NCBI GenBank assembly: GCA_043817485.1
Contig: JBDRGX010000019.1
Coordinates: 1-15,953 of the forward strand
Direction of reading: 5' to 3'
Length of the DNA stretch: 15,953 nucleotides
From: JBDRGX01 sp043817485 [NCBI: bacterium]
Lineage (GTDB): Bacteria; JBDRGX01
Every line of letters starts with the position of its first letter. Within the stretch, counting starts at the first letter, position 1. Positions 8,271-15,257 of the stretch are shown here, in pieces. Both the position numbers and the translations under genes were made by a program. Below the pieces are notes generated by a model. It saw nothing but the letters and a program-made list of their open reading frames with translations, was not told where the DNA came from and made no database searches.

Positions 8271-8348
8271 AGCCTGAAGGGCTGATATTATTATAGCAAT
8301 TATTAAATAATTACCAATTAAAACCCCGAAGGGGTAACATTGTTGTAG
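8271..8348. repeat. Two copies of a hairpin repeat (CCCCGAAGGGG type)
   Basis: Copy one (8271-8296) is AGCCT-GAA-GGGCT followed by GATATTATTATAG. Copy two (8323-8348) is ACCCC-GAA-GGGGT followed by AACATTGTTGTAG. Each makes a 5-bp stem with a GAA loop. The stem bases differ between copies but still pair, and all four differences in the 13-nt tail are transitions. The copies are 52 bp apart in the 216-bp gap between two genes. The same CCGAAGG hairpin with a (G/A)AYATTRTTRTAG tail is, from memory, a widespread intergenic repeat in Bacteroidetes-like and other environmental genomes. Its function is unknown; it could be a REP-like element or mRNA structure. The rest of the gap (8168-8270) shows nothing clear. 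Confidence 0.75.
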
Positions 8349-8383
8349 ATTGATTTTGTTATTCATAAAATAATGAGTGAAAA

Positions 8384-9046
8384 ATGAAAAAATATGAATT
8401 AATTTTATTAGTAATGTGTTTATTTTTCAATGGTTGTTCTTATTACTGTCGAAGTCCAGTTTTTCAAAGTGCAAGTATTTTAGAGAAAAAAGATAGTAGT
8501 CAAGAACTAAATGGAAATACATTTAAATTGTTTTCTGAAAATAAAGATGAAGATATGTTGTCATATTTAGATTTTGCTATTAAAAAAGGAATAAGCGACA
8601 AATTGGAATTAGGAGTGAGATTAATTGGGTGTCCTATTTTTCATCTTTCGGTATTAAGAGGAGAAGGAAAATATCAATTTTTTAAAAGTAATGGAAATGC
8701 AGCATCTTTAATATTTGGAATTGCTCCAGGGCTTGGAGGAGATATAGGATTAGTTATTGGCAAAAACTTTGGAGAAAAAATAAATTTATCATTAGGTTGT
8801 CAATATGGAATAGATAAAGGCAGCATAGCTTGGTATGGTAGTTTTTTTAATGGAAATTATACTGATTATAAAATTATTTTTATAGAATTAAGTAGTGGAT
8901 TAGAAATAGTTTTAGATAATAAAAGCCGTATTAATTTTTGTATTTCTTATCCGCAGTCACTTACAAATTCTTGTCCTATAAAAAGAATTTTTTATAGTCT
9001 TGGTTTTAAACAAATAATTAAATATGAAAAAATAATCGAAAAATGA
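8384..9046 (+). CDS. Predicted outer-membrane lipoprotein, beta-strand rich
   Basis: A 220-residue protein with a lipoprotein signal peptide: basic start, hydrophobic core, and FFNGC with the lipidated Cys at residue 18. The mature part has alternating beta-strand segments with Gly and aromatic residues (KLELGVRLIG, ASLIFGIAPGLGG, KINLSLGCQYG, IIFIELSSGLEIVLDN, RINFCISYP). This pattern is common in small outer-membrane beta-barrel or porin-like proteins. No family is recognised. SD is weak (GAGTG upstream). Its stop overlaps the start of the next lipoprotein gene by 4 bp (ATGA), implying translational coupling and a joint function. Six or so further Cys residues in the mature part are unusual for a barrel. 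Confidence 0.65.
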   Translation: MKKYELILLVMCLFFNGCSYYCRSPVFQSASILEKKDSSQELNGNTFKLFSENKDEDMLSYLDFAIKKGISDKLELGVRLIGCPIFHLSVLRGEGKYQFFKSNGNAASLIFGIAPGLGGDIGLVIGKNFGEKINLSLGCQYGIDKGSIAWYGSFFNGNYTDYKIIFIELSSGLEIVLDNKSRINFCISYPQSLTNSCPIKRIFYSLGFKQIIKYEKIIEK

Positions 9047-9996
9047 AATATAAAATAATTATTTTACTTATTATAATAAATATATTTTTTGTAGGATGTT
9101 TGAATAAACAACAGATTGTTTTGCCAGAATCAAAAACTTCCACAAAATTTAATGAAACTCCTATTTTTTTAGGACTTTATAATTTTCAAGATCTTCGTCC
9201 AGATTATCAAAAAACAAATTTTTCGATAGATGATTTTGCTGAAATTGTAAAACAAAGTGTTGAAAAAATCGAAAATTTTATAATTGTAAAAGAACCATTT
9301 TTTTCTCAACAAATAAATATTTCTTTTCAAGGACAGATAAGAATATTGGAAATTAAATCTATAATTAATATGGAATATAATTTTCAGTTAATCAATTTAA
9401 AAACAAATGAAATTTTTAACTCTACAACAATAAATAAAAAATGGAAATTTGTATGGTCTATTTTTTCAGAAAAAAAGTTTAGACAAAAAGTCAAAGAAGA
9501 AACAGAAAAAGAAATAAAAAAATTTTTAAAAGAAAATAAGCAAATGATGATTGAAGCAATGAATGCAGAAAAACATAATAATAGAATAGTTGTTTTACCT
9601 TTTATAAATTTAGATAAAGAATCTATTAGAGAAAAGTATGGAGAAATAATTTCTTTATTACTAATGCCAAAATTAGTAGAAAAAACAAATGATTATGGTA
9701 TTATTGAAAGAGGAGAAATTCGCAGAATATTAGAAAAAGCAATATTTTCTGATTTAAAACTCAATGATTTGACAACGATTAAAAAAATAAGTGAATTATC
9801 AAATTCTGAAATAGTTGTTTTTGGAGAAGTTTTAAAAAAGAAAAATATTATAATAAAATTATATTTATGGAAAAAAAATGAAGAAAAAATTATTGATACT
9901 ATTGTTCAAGAGTGTAAAAAAGAAGAAGAATTTAATGAAGTAGTAAATAAAATAGTAGATGATTTTTTTGTTAAATTAGGGAAAAAAAAAGAGTAA
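9043..9996 (+). CDS. Lipoprotein with a CsgG/TolB-N-like domain
   Basis: This 317-residue lipoprotein has a hydrophobic signal ending FFVGC, with the lipid Cys at residue 19. Its N-terminal half (about 40-150) is beta-rich and begins GLYNFQDLRPDYQ; I do not assign it. A charged helical stretch (about 150-175) leads into a C-terminal domain at about 179-290. That domain has the layout of CsgG and TolB-N-like domains: RIVVLPFINLD, a helix with LLLMPKLVEK, then YGIIERGEIRRILEKA, LTTIKKISELSNSEIVVFGEV and a closing strand pair. CsgG-type lipoproteins assemble at the outer membrane, but many relatives have no secretion role, so secretion is not claimed. The start overlaps the preceding lipoprotein gene by 4 bp. 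No curli genes are nearby. Confidence 0.65.
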   Translation: MKYKIIILLIIINIFFVGCLNKQQIVLPESKTSTKFNETPIFLGLYNFQDLRPDYQKTNFSIDDFAEIVKQSVEKIENFIIVKEPFFSQQINISFQGQIRILEIKSIINMEYNFQLINLKTNEIFNSTTINKKWKFVWSIFSEKKFRQKVKEETEKEIKKFLKENKQMMIEAMNAEKHNNRIVVLPFINLDKESIREKYGEIISLLLMPKLVEKTNDYGIIERGEIRRILEKAIFSDLKLNDLTTIKKISELSNSEIVVFGEVLKKKNIIIKLYLWKKNEEKIIDTIVQECKKEEEFNEVVNKIVDDFFVKLGKKKE

Positions 9997-10082
9997 AATC
10001 ATTATTTTTTTACAATGCTTTACAATTAGAAACTTTTATGTTATTTTTTCAAAATAGTTGAAATGAAATATCAAAAAAAAAT

Positions 10083-10111
10083 TTGACAAAATAGCTGGAA
10101 AATAATAAAAT
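10083..10111 (+). promoter_or_regulatory. Candidate upstream promoter P1 for the exbB cluster
   Basis: TTGACA (10083-10088), a 17-bp spacer and TAAAAT (10106-10111) make a good sigma70-type match. It would give a leader of about 225 nt before exbB, or it may drive the start-less open frame at 10126-10230. Confidence 0.5.
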
Positions 10112-10263
10112 AAAAGTCGATGTGAAAAGAAAAAAAAGAGGTAATAAAAGAATTAATTTCAGAAAATGATTTTATAAACAAAACAAAAAAAGAGAATGTT
10201 TTGGCATCTCAATTTGTAACCATATCTTGAAGCCATAATATTTAATAAAATTTGAAAAAAATG

Positions 10264-10293
10264 TTGACAATTTAACAAAAAAATTATTATTTA
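10264..10293 (+). promoter_or_regulatory. Candidate proximal promoter P2 for exbB
   Basis: TTGACA at 10264-10269 with an 18-bp spacer to TATTTA (10288-10293), or a 15-bp spacer to TATTAT (10285-10290). It lies about 50 bp before the exbB start, the expected distance. The strong ribosome site AAGGAGG follows at 10328-10334, seven bases before the ATG. Confidence 0.55.
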
Positions 10294-10341
10294 TTAAAAC
10301 ATATTTAACAAAAAAAATTAATTTTTCAAGGAGGTTTCGCA

Positions 10342-10965
10342 ATGAAAGAAATGTTAGATTTCTTTAAAGAAGGTGGTTCTGCAATGTGGCCTATTTTAGG
10401 ATGTTCTTTATGGGGAATATCTATTATTATAGAAAGAGCATATTTTTTATTGTATCGCTCTCGTGTAAATGCTCGGAGATTTATGGATGTAATGGTAAAA
10501 TACATTAATGCTGGATTATATGATCAAGCATTGAAAATTTGCACAGATAGTACAGCTCCATTACCAAAAATATGTAAAGTAATTTTATTGAAACATAAAG
10601 AATCCGAAAGAAGTATTCAAGATGCAGTAGATGAAGTAGCTTTAGTAGAAATTCCTTTATTAAATAAAAGAACTCATTATTTAGGAATGTTGGCTAATAC
10701 ATCTACATTATTGGGACTTTTAGGTACTATTTTTGGATTAATTTCAGCATTTAAAGCTGTAGCAATAGCATCAGCAGCTCAAAAAGCAATGTTTTTGGCA
10801 AAAGGAATAAGTGTTGCTATGAATACTACCGCTTTTGGTCTTTGCGTAGGTATTCCTTGTTTAGTATTTTATTCTATATTTCAAGGGTATACTGAAAAAA
10901 TCATAAATGATATTGATGAATGTTCAGTAAAGCTTATTAATTTAATTATCTTAAGACAGAGGTAG
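10342..10965 (+). CDS. exbB: MotA/TolQ/ExbB-family proton channel subunit
   Basis: Inner-membrane stator subunit of a proton-driven energy transducer; five copies of ExbB normally surround an ExbD pair. The 207-residue protein has transmembrane segments at about 15-37 (WPILGCSLWGISIIIERAYFL), 117-137 (TLLGLLGTIFGLISAF) and 156-178 (AMNTTAFGLCVGIPCLVFY), with a cytoplasmic domain between the first two. The family signatures LGLLGTIFGL and NTTAFGL are clear. Thr129 and Thr163 match E. coli ExbB Thr148 and Thr181. By alignment of GISVAMNTTAFGLCVGIP with GIAEALLATAIGLVAAIP of E. coli, Val158 stands where Glu176 is expected. exbD follows after 2 bp. The AAGGAGG site is the strongest in this cluster, fitting a need for many copies. 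Confidence 0.93.
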   Translation: MKEMLDFFKEGGSAMWPILGCSLWGISIIIERAYFLLYRSRVNARRFMDVMVKYINAGLYDQALKICTDSTAPLPKICKVILLKHKESERSIQDAVDEVALVEIPLLNKRTHYLGMLANTSTLLGLLGTIFGLISAFKAVAIASAAQKAMFLAKGISVAMNTTAFGLCVGIPCLVFYSIFQGYTEKIINDIDECSVKLINLIILRQR

Positions 10966-10967
10966 AA

Positions 10968-11447
10968 ATGGCTTTCCCAGCATCCAAAAGAAGACATTAT
11001 GTAAAAAATGAATGCAATTTAAATGTTATTCCCGTACTAAATTTATTTAGTAGTTTAATTCCATTTTTGCTTTTATGTACAGTTTTTGCATCTACAGCAG
11101 TTATTCAACTTTCTTTGCCTACCGCAGAAGATGGAAATGGTATAAATAATAATGGTGCAACAAAAGAAGAAAGACAATCTTTAAATTTATCTATAGTAAT
11201 TACAGATAAAGGATTTTTAATTGCAGGTAGTAATGCTATTTTGCCCCTTATTCCTAAAGTAAATGGTAATTATAATTTTGAAGAATTAGCGAATCAATTA
11301 AAAAATGTTAAAGCAAAATTTTCTTATCAACAAGATATTATTTTAGTTTGTGAAAAAAATATTATTTATGATTTAGTTATTAAAGTAATGGATATATCCA
11401 AAGAAACTGGTTTTCCTAATATTGCTTTATCTGGAAGAATACAATAA
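10968..11447 (+). CDS. exbD: ExbD/TolR-family protein 1, lacking the conserved Asp
   Basis: Biopolymer-transport ExbD/TolR subunit: short cytoplasmic N-terminus, one transmembrane helix (about 20-47) and a periplasmic domain of about 100 residues (LNLSIVITDKGFLIAG, KFSYQQDIILVCEKNIIYDLVIKVMDISKETGFPNIAL) with the usual ExbD pattern. The segment NVIPVLNLFSSLIPFLLL aligns with the E. coli ExbD segment NVTPFIDVMLVLLIIF. The proton-relay Asp25 is replaced by Asn25 (codon AAT at 11040-11042). IQLSLPTAE follows the helix, like the family's LP motif. It starts 2 bp after exbB with GAGG upstream, so it is cotranscribed. It begins MAFPASKRR, like the second ExbD (MAFPPSRVR). It may form a heterodimer with that Asp-bearing partner, or be a structural subunit. 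Confidence 0.87.
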   Translation: MAFPASKRRHYVKNECNLNVIPVLNLFSSLIPFLLLCTVFASTAVIQLSLPTAEDGNGINNNGATKEERQSLNLSIVITDKGFLIAGSNAILPLIPKVNGNYNFEELANQLKNVKAKFSYQQDIILVCEKNIIYDLVIKVMDISKETGFPNIALSGRIQ

Positions 11448-11513
11448 TTTTTTGTCATAGTTTTATATGTAAAATATTTTTTTTGTTAAAGAAAAAAAAT
11501 TAAAAATAAATTT

Positions 11514-11521
11514 GATATAAT
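11514..11521 (+). promoter_or_regulatory. Possible -10 box before the GH4 gene
   Basis: TATAAT at 11516-11521 is preceded by TG one base upstream (TGATATAAT), an extended -10 form that needs no -35. The expected start of transcription, near 11528, would fall inside the GAGG ribosome site (11527-11530), which weakens the call. It would allow separate transcription of the glycosidase. Confidence 0.25.
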
Positions 11522-11541
11522 TATTTGAGGTATTTAAAATA

Positions 11542-12858
11542 ATGAAAAGAAAAATAACTTGTGTAGGTGGTGGAAGTTATAAATGGATGCCAAAATTACT
11601 TAATGATATTATTCAAACAAATGAATTGGAAAATAGTGAAATAGTTCTTTTAGATATAAATATTAAAGCAGCACAAGATATAAAAAAAGTTGGCGAAATA
11701 TTATGTAAAAAATATAATAAAAAATTTCAAATTATTGCGACTACATCAGAAGAAAAAGCATTTAAAGATGCTCAATTTGTAATTATTACTATTACTACTG
11801 GTGGGTTAGAAGCAATGAAAAACGATCTTGAAATTCCAGAAAAGTATGGAATTTATCAAACAGTAGGAGATAGTGTAGGTCCTGGTGGTTGGTCAAGAAC
11901 TTGGAGAAATGTTCCTGTATTTAAAGCAATGGCAGAAAAAATAGAAAAATATTCTCCAAAAGCATTTGTTTTAAATTATACTAATCCAATGTATTCTCTT
12001 ACAAGCATTTTTTATAAAACTTCAAATTTAAGAACAGTTGGTTTATGTCATGGTCTTTTTGAAACTTATGATATATTTGAAAAAATTTTAAAAGTAAAAG
12101 TGAATGATATTAAAGTAAATTTTGCTGGAATTAATCATTTTTTTTGGATACTTGATTTTTGTGTAAAAGGAGAATCAGGGTATCCTTTATTAGAAAAAAA
12201 ATTAGAAAATAAAAAAATATATAAAGAAATTTCTTCTGGGCAAGAAGATTTAATGGGATTTCATTCAGGATCTTATCTTTTTTATGAATTATATAAAATT
12301 TATGGATATCTTACTTATGCAGCAGATAGACATACTTGTGAATTTTTTCCTAATTATTTAACTGGGAATGAAAAAAAATTAGAAGATTTTAGATTAGTTA
12401 AAACTTCTATAAAAGATCGTGAAAAAAAATTAGAAGCAAGTAAAAAAACAGTAAAGAATATTATTGAAGGTAAAGAAAGTTTAGGAACTCGTTCAAGAGA
12501 AACTGCTATAGATATTATGAAAGCAATAATTTTAGATACAAATTTTATAGATATAGTTAATCTTCCTAATAAAGGACAAATTTCTAATCTTCCTAATGGA
12601 GCAATTGTAGAAACACTTGGAAATGTTAATGCTTTAGGATTTACACCTCTTGTAACAGGAGCTCTTCCTCCAACAATACTTTCTTTAATTGAACCTCATA
12701 TACTTTGTCAAGAATTGCTTATAGAAGCTTCTCTTAAAAGAGATAAAAAATTAGCAATAGATGCTCTTTATATGGATCCACTTTGTTCTTATCTTTCTCA
12801 TTGTAAAATAAAGGAAATGGGAGAGTTATTGTTGAAAGCTAATGAAAAATATGTTTAA
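11542..12858 (+). CDS. Glycoside hydrolase family 4 (alpha-glucosidase/alpha-galactosidase type)
   Basis: GH4 enzymes cleave glycosides by an NAD+- and Mn2+-dependent oxidation-elimination mechanism, in the cytoplasm. The 438-residue protein starts with a Rossmann NAD site (KITCVGGGSYKW), then TITTGG, GIYQTVGDSVGPGGWSRTWR and NYTNPM. It has the metal-binding pair Cys169 in GLCHG and His199 in AGINHFFW, close to the 29-residue spacing in characterised members. The C-terminal part (RSRETAIDIMKAI, LPPTILSLIEPHILCQELLIEA) is also typical. Substrate cannot be told from sequence: alpha-glucosides, alpha-galactosides, alpha-glucuronides and 6-phospho sugars are all used in the family. Oddly, it sits between two exbD genes. 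The gaps (94 and 63 bp) are wider than those inside the exbBD pair, and no sugar transporter is adjacent. It may be an insertion into the operon or a separately expressed gene. Confidence 0.9.
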   Translation: MKRKITCVGGGSYKWMPKLLNDIIQTNELENSEIVLLDINIKAAQDIKKVGEILCKKYNKKFQIIATTSEEKAFKDAQFVIITITTGGLEAMKNDLEIPEKYGIYQTVGDSVGPGGWSRTWRNVPVFKAMAEKIEKYSPKAFVLNYTNPMYSLTSIFYKTSNLRTVGLCHGLFETYDIFEKILKVKVNDIKVNFAGINHFFWILDFCVKGESGYPLLEKKLENKKIYKEISSGQEDLMGFHSGSYLFYELYKIYGYLTYAADRHTCEFFPNYLTGNEKKLEDFRLVKTSIKDREKKLEASKKTVKNIIEGKESLGTRSRETAIDIMKAIILDTNFIDIVNLPNKGQISNLPNGAIVETLGNVNALGFTPLVTGALPPTILSLIEPHILCQELLIEASLKRDKKLAIDALYMDPLCSYLSHCKIKEMGELLLKANEKYV

Positions 12859-12921
12859 ATTTCAAAAAACTTTTTTAGTTTTTTAATTTTGTATAATAAC
12901 TTTAATACTTAAGGGGGTAAA

Positions 12922-13449
12922 ATGGCTTTTCCACCTTCAAGAGTTAGAAATCCCGGTTCTCATATAAAAAAACAATCTAAATCTAGTTCAAGTCTAAAAA
13001 AAGATGTACCACTACATCTTACTTCAATGATAGATATGTTCACTATTTTAGTTGTATTTTTATTAAAAAGTTTTTCTATAGATGGAGATATAATGAGTAT
13101 TTCTCCAGATTTAAAATTACCAGAATCTACAGAAATAAGAAAACCAGAAAGATCTGTTATTTTAGCAGTTAATAAACAAATTATTACAGTAGAAGGAAAA
13201 CCTATAATTTCATATGGTGATGTTATTTTGCAAAAACAAATTCTTATTAAACCATTAAAAGATGAATTAGATAAATTAGCAAATATGAATAAACTTATAG
13301 CAGAAAAAAACAAATCTGTTAAATTTAGTGGTGATATTATTATTCAAGGAGATAAAAATATTCCTTTTTGTATTTTAGAAAAAGTAATGTATACTTGTGG
13401 TCAAAGTGAATATATTAATATGAATTTAGCTGTTTACTCTAAAAAATAG
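12922..13449 (+). CDS. exbD: ExbD/TolR-family protein 2, with the conserved Asp
   Basis: Second ExbD/TolR subunit, 175 residues. A basic, Ser/Lys-rich cytoplasmic N-terminus precedes one transmembrane helix (about 32-55). The segment HLTSMIDMFTILVVFLLK carries Asp38 at the expected proton-relay position (codon GAT at 13033-13035). The family LP-type motif follows (DLKLPESTE), then a periplasmic domain (RSVILAVNKQIITVEGKPI, SVKFSGDIIIQGDKNIPFCILEKVMYTCGQSEYINMNLAV). A strong AAGGGGG lies just before the ATG, with a TATAAT at 12892-12897 that could start its own transcript. Together with ExbD 1 it likely forms the ExbD pair in the ExbB pore. Confidence 0.9.
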   Translation: MAFPPSRVRNPGSHIKKQSKSSSSLKKDVPLHLTSMIDMFTILVVFLLKSFSIDGDIMSISPDLKLPESTEIRKPERSVILAVNKQIITVEGKPIISYGDVILQKQILIKPLKDELDKLANMNKLIAEKNKSVKFSGDIIIQGDKNIPFCILEKVMYTCGQSEYINMNLAVYSKK

Positions 13450-13547
13450 AAAATTATTAAAAAAAATTTAAACTTACAAAAATAATGGAAAATTAGAATT
13501 ATTATAAAAAAATATTTCTTTTTAGATTTTTGAAGGAAACATTGGGA

Positions 13548-14624
13548 ATGAAAAAAGAAAAAAGTGCATTTCCTAACAATTTAAAATATGGTTTTGAAAC
13601 ATTTTCTGATTTACGATTTATGCAAATTTTAGCCATATCTTTTGTTTTTCATTTTATTATAGTTGTATCAGTTCAATTTATAAAAGTTACTGAACAAGAA
13701 GTTTCTGAAAAAGCATTAGAACAAATGTCTGAAAGATTTGCACGATTAATTGTCCCTCAAGAAATAGAAGAAAAAAAAATAAAAAAAGTAGATATTGGAA
13801 AAAGTAAAGGGGAAGAACAAATAGAAGAAAAAAAAACAAAAGAAAAAGAAAAGGGAAAAGGAGATAGTGGTCCAGAAAAAATATCAAAAACAAAAGAAAA
13901 AGCCCAAAAAGCAATAGCTGTTCGAGGAGAAAAAGTTTCTCGAAGTGTACGAACAAAAGGAGTTTTAGGAATTATTACTGGAAAAGGAGTTTCTTCTCGT
14001 CAAACAAGTTATTCTACTATAGATATTCTTAAAAATATTGGGATAGGAGGAACTACTGGTAGATCTGGTGATTTAGATACAACATTAAGTCAAATTACAG
14101 GATTAAAAAAAGGTACTAAAAATGGAGAAGGATTAGGCAGTGGTGATTTTGGAAAAGGAAGTGGCGTTAAAGGTGGAAGAATAAGTGGTGGAGCAGGTAC
14201 TTCAGAAATTACAGATCTTATTGGAAGTGGTGGCGGTCCTGAAATGGCAAAAATGGGTAAAAAAGGAGTAGTAAAAGTAGAAGCTCCAGAAGAAATTAAA
14301 GGTAGTGTAGAAGCTTTATCAGCAAGAACTCAAGAAGAAATAAAAAAAGAAGTAGAAAAACATAAACAACAAATTATGTATTATTATAATATAGAACTTA
14401 AACGAAATCCTAATTTAAAAGGAAAAATAACTGTAAAATTTATTATTGAAGCAAATGGAACAATTTCTTCTTGTAGTATTATTAAATCTACAATGATAGA
14501 ATCTACATCATTAGAAACAAATTTAGAAAAAATAATTAAACGAACATGGAAATTTTCGCCTATTAATACTTCATCTGGAAATGTTTCGATAATTTATACT
14601 TTTGCTTTTGTAGCAGAAATGTAA
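13548..14624 (+). CDS. TonB/TolA-like protein with AgmX/PglI-type C-terminal domain
   Basis: Energy-transducing arm that would couple the ExbB/ExbD proton channel to a periplasmic or outer-membrane partner. The ATG at 13548, 10 bp after GAAGGA (13532-13537), is preferred to a TTG six codons upstream. Length 358. A transmembrane helix at about 24-44 contains Ser31-x3-His35, the SxxxH motif TonB and TolA use to contact ExbB/TolQ. A Lys/Glu-rich stretch (about 65-120) and a Gly/Ser/Thr-rich stretch (about 150-245) follow, in place of TonB's Pro-rich span. The C-terminal 100 residues (LKGKITVKFIIEANGTISSC, STMIESTSLETNLEKIIKRTWKFSP, VSIIYTFAF) match the AgmX/PglI-type domain seen in myxobacterial proteins. 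The Cys usual in that family's CYE motif is replaced (MYYYNIEL). The partner could be the TPR protein. Confidence 0.85.
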   Translation: MKKEKSAFPNNLKYGFETFSDLRFMQILAISFVFHFIIVVSVQFIKVTEQEVSEKALEQMSERFARLIVPQEIEEKKIKKVDIGKSKGEEQIEEKKTKEKEKGKGDSGPEKISKTKEKAQKAIAVRGEKVSRSVRTKGVLGIITGKGVSSRQTSYSTIDILKNIGIGGTTGRSGDLDTTLSQITGLKKGTKNGEGLGSGDFGKGSGVKGGRISGGAGTSEITDLIGSGGGPEMAKMGKKGVVKVEAPEEIKGSVEALSARTQEEIKKEVEKHKQQIMYYYNIELKRNPNLKGKITVKFIIEANGTISSCSIIKSTMIESTSLETNLEKIIKRTWKFSPINTSSGNVSIIYTFAFVAEM

Positions 14625-14639
14625 AAATAGGTTTTAAAT

Positions 14640-15257
14640 ATGTTTCCATCCTTATACTTAATTACTCATCATTTTCAAAATAAAACGCATTTAGAAATAA
14701 TTAAATTAGCAATAAAAGGTGGAATTAGATTTATTCAAATGCGTGATAAATTTTTATCTGATAAAGAATTTTTTCAAATTGCTTTAAAAATTAGAAAAAT
14801 AACTATTAAAAAAAAAACAATTTTTATTGTTAATGATAGATTAAATATTGCTTTACTTTCTAATGCTGATGGAATTCATTTAGGACAAAATGATTTTTCT
14901 ATAAAAGATACTCGTAAATTATTAGGTAAAAATAAAATTATTGGAATTACTTGTAAAACTATTTCTCAAGCAATAAAAGCTCAAAAAGAAAAAGCAGATT
15001 ATATTAGCATAGGTCCAATATTCCCTTCTTCAACAAAACCAAATGCTGGAAAAATTTTAGGAATAAATTTTATAAAAAAAATAAAAAAATACATCAAAAT
15101 TCCTCTTTATGGAATAGGAGGTATTTCTTTAAATAATTTAGAAAAGTGTTTAAAATCTGGATTAAATGGTGTTGCTATTTGTTCTGATATTGTTCAAGCA
15201 GAAAATATTACTAATGCTGCATATTTAATAAATGAAAAAATTAAAGGGATTAAATGA
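14640..15257 (+). CDS. thiE: Thiamine-phosphate synthase ThiE
   Basis: Joins the HMP-pyrophosphate and thiazole-phosphate halves of thiamine to give thiamine phosphate; cytoplasmic TIM barrel. The 205-residue protein has IQMRDK (32-37), IVNDRLNIAL (63-72), ADGIHLGQND (76-85), ISIGPIFPSSTKPNAG, PLYGIGGIS and VAICSDIV, all in family order. The TPP-type loop (STK) and the Mg2+-binding Asp residues are present, so ThiE is favoured over the related TenI. It starts 15 bp after the TonB-like gene. No thi-box riboswitch was seen in that gap, so expression follows the upstream transcript. Its stop overlaps the next start by 4 bp. Confidence 0.88.
   Translation: MFPSLYLITHHFQNKTHLEIIKLAIKGGIRFIQMRDKFLSDKEFFQIALKIRKITIKKKTIFIVNDRLNIALLSNADGIHLGQNDFSIKDTRKLLGKNKIIGITCKTISQAIKAQKEKADYISIGPIFPSSTKPNAGKILGINFIKKIKKYIKIPLYGIGGISLNNLEKCLKSGLNGVAICSDIVQAENITNAAYLINEKIKGIK

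Larger units (their letters stand above)
9997..10341 (+). other. 345-bp gap upstream of exbB
   Basis: It holds two candidate promoters (annotated separately) and no terminator hairpin. A 14-nt direct repeat, CAAAATAGTTGAAA, starts at 10050 and recurs with two changes at 10087. There is an open frame without a start codon from 10126 to the TGA at 10228-10230 (34 codons, containing KELISENDF), preceded by GAGG at 10138-10141. This may be a decayed gene end or chance. No RNA gene or riboswitch was recognised. Confidence 0.5.

Noticed and set aside
10021-10105. CAAAATAG(T/C)TG(A/G)AAA repeat pair before exbB as an operator
   Set aside because: Two copies of a short AT-rich string with mismatches; not distinguishable from chance.
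12864-12884. AAAAAAC / GTTTTTT hairpin after the GH4 gene as terminator
   Set aside because: Only one G-C pair in a 7-bp stem with a 7-base loop; too weak to call in AT-rich DNA.
12960-13313. 117-residue minus-strand ORF inside the second exbD
   Set aside because: Fully covered by a recognisable ExbD gene on the other strand.
13530-13547. TTG start for the TonB-like protein
   Set aside because: The ATG at 13548 is preceded by GAAGGA at proper distance; the TTG lies before that ribosome site and has none of its own.
13687-13956. 89-residue minus-strand Leu/Phe-rich ORF
   Set aside because: Antisense of the Lys/Glu-rich linker of the TonB-like protein.
14625-14639. TPP riboswitch before thiE
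   Set aside because: The gap is only 15 bp and no thi-box-like sequence is present.
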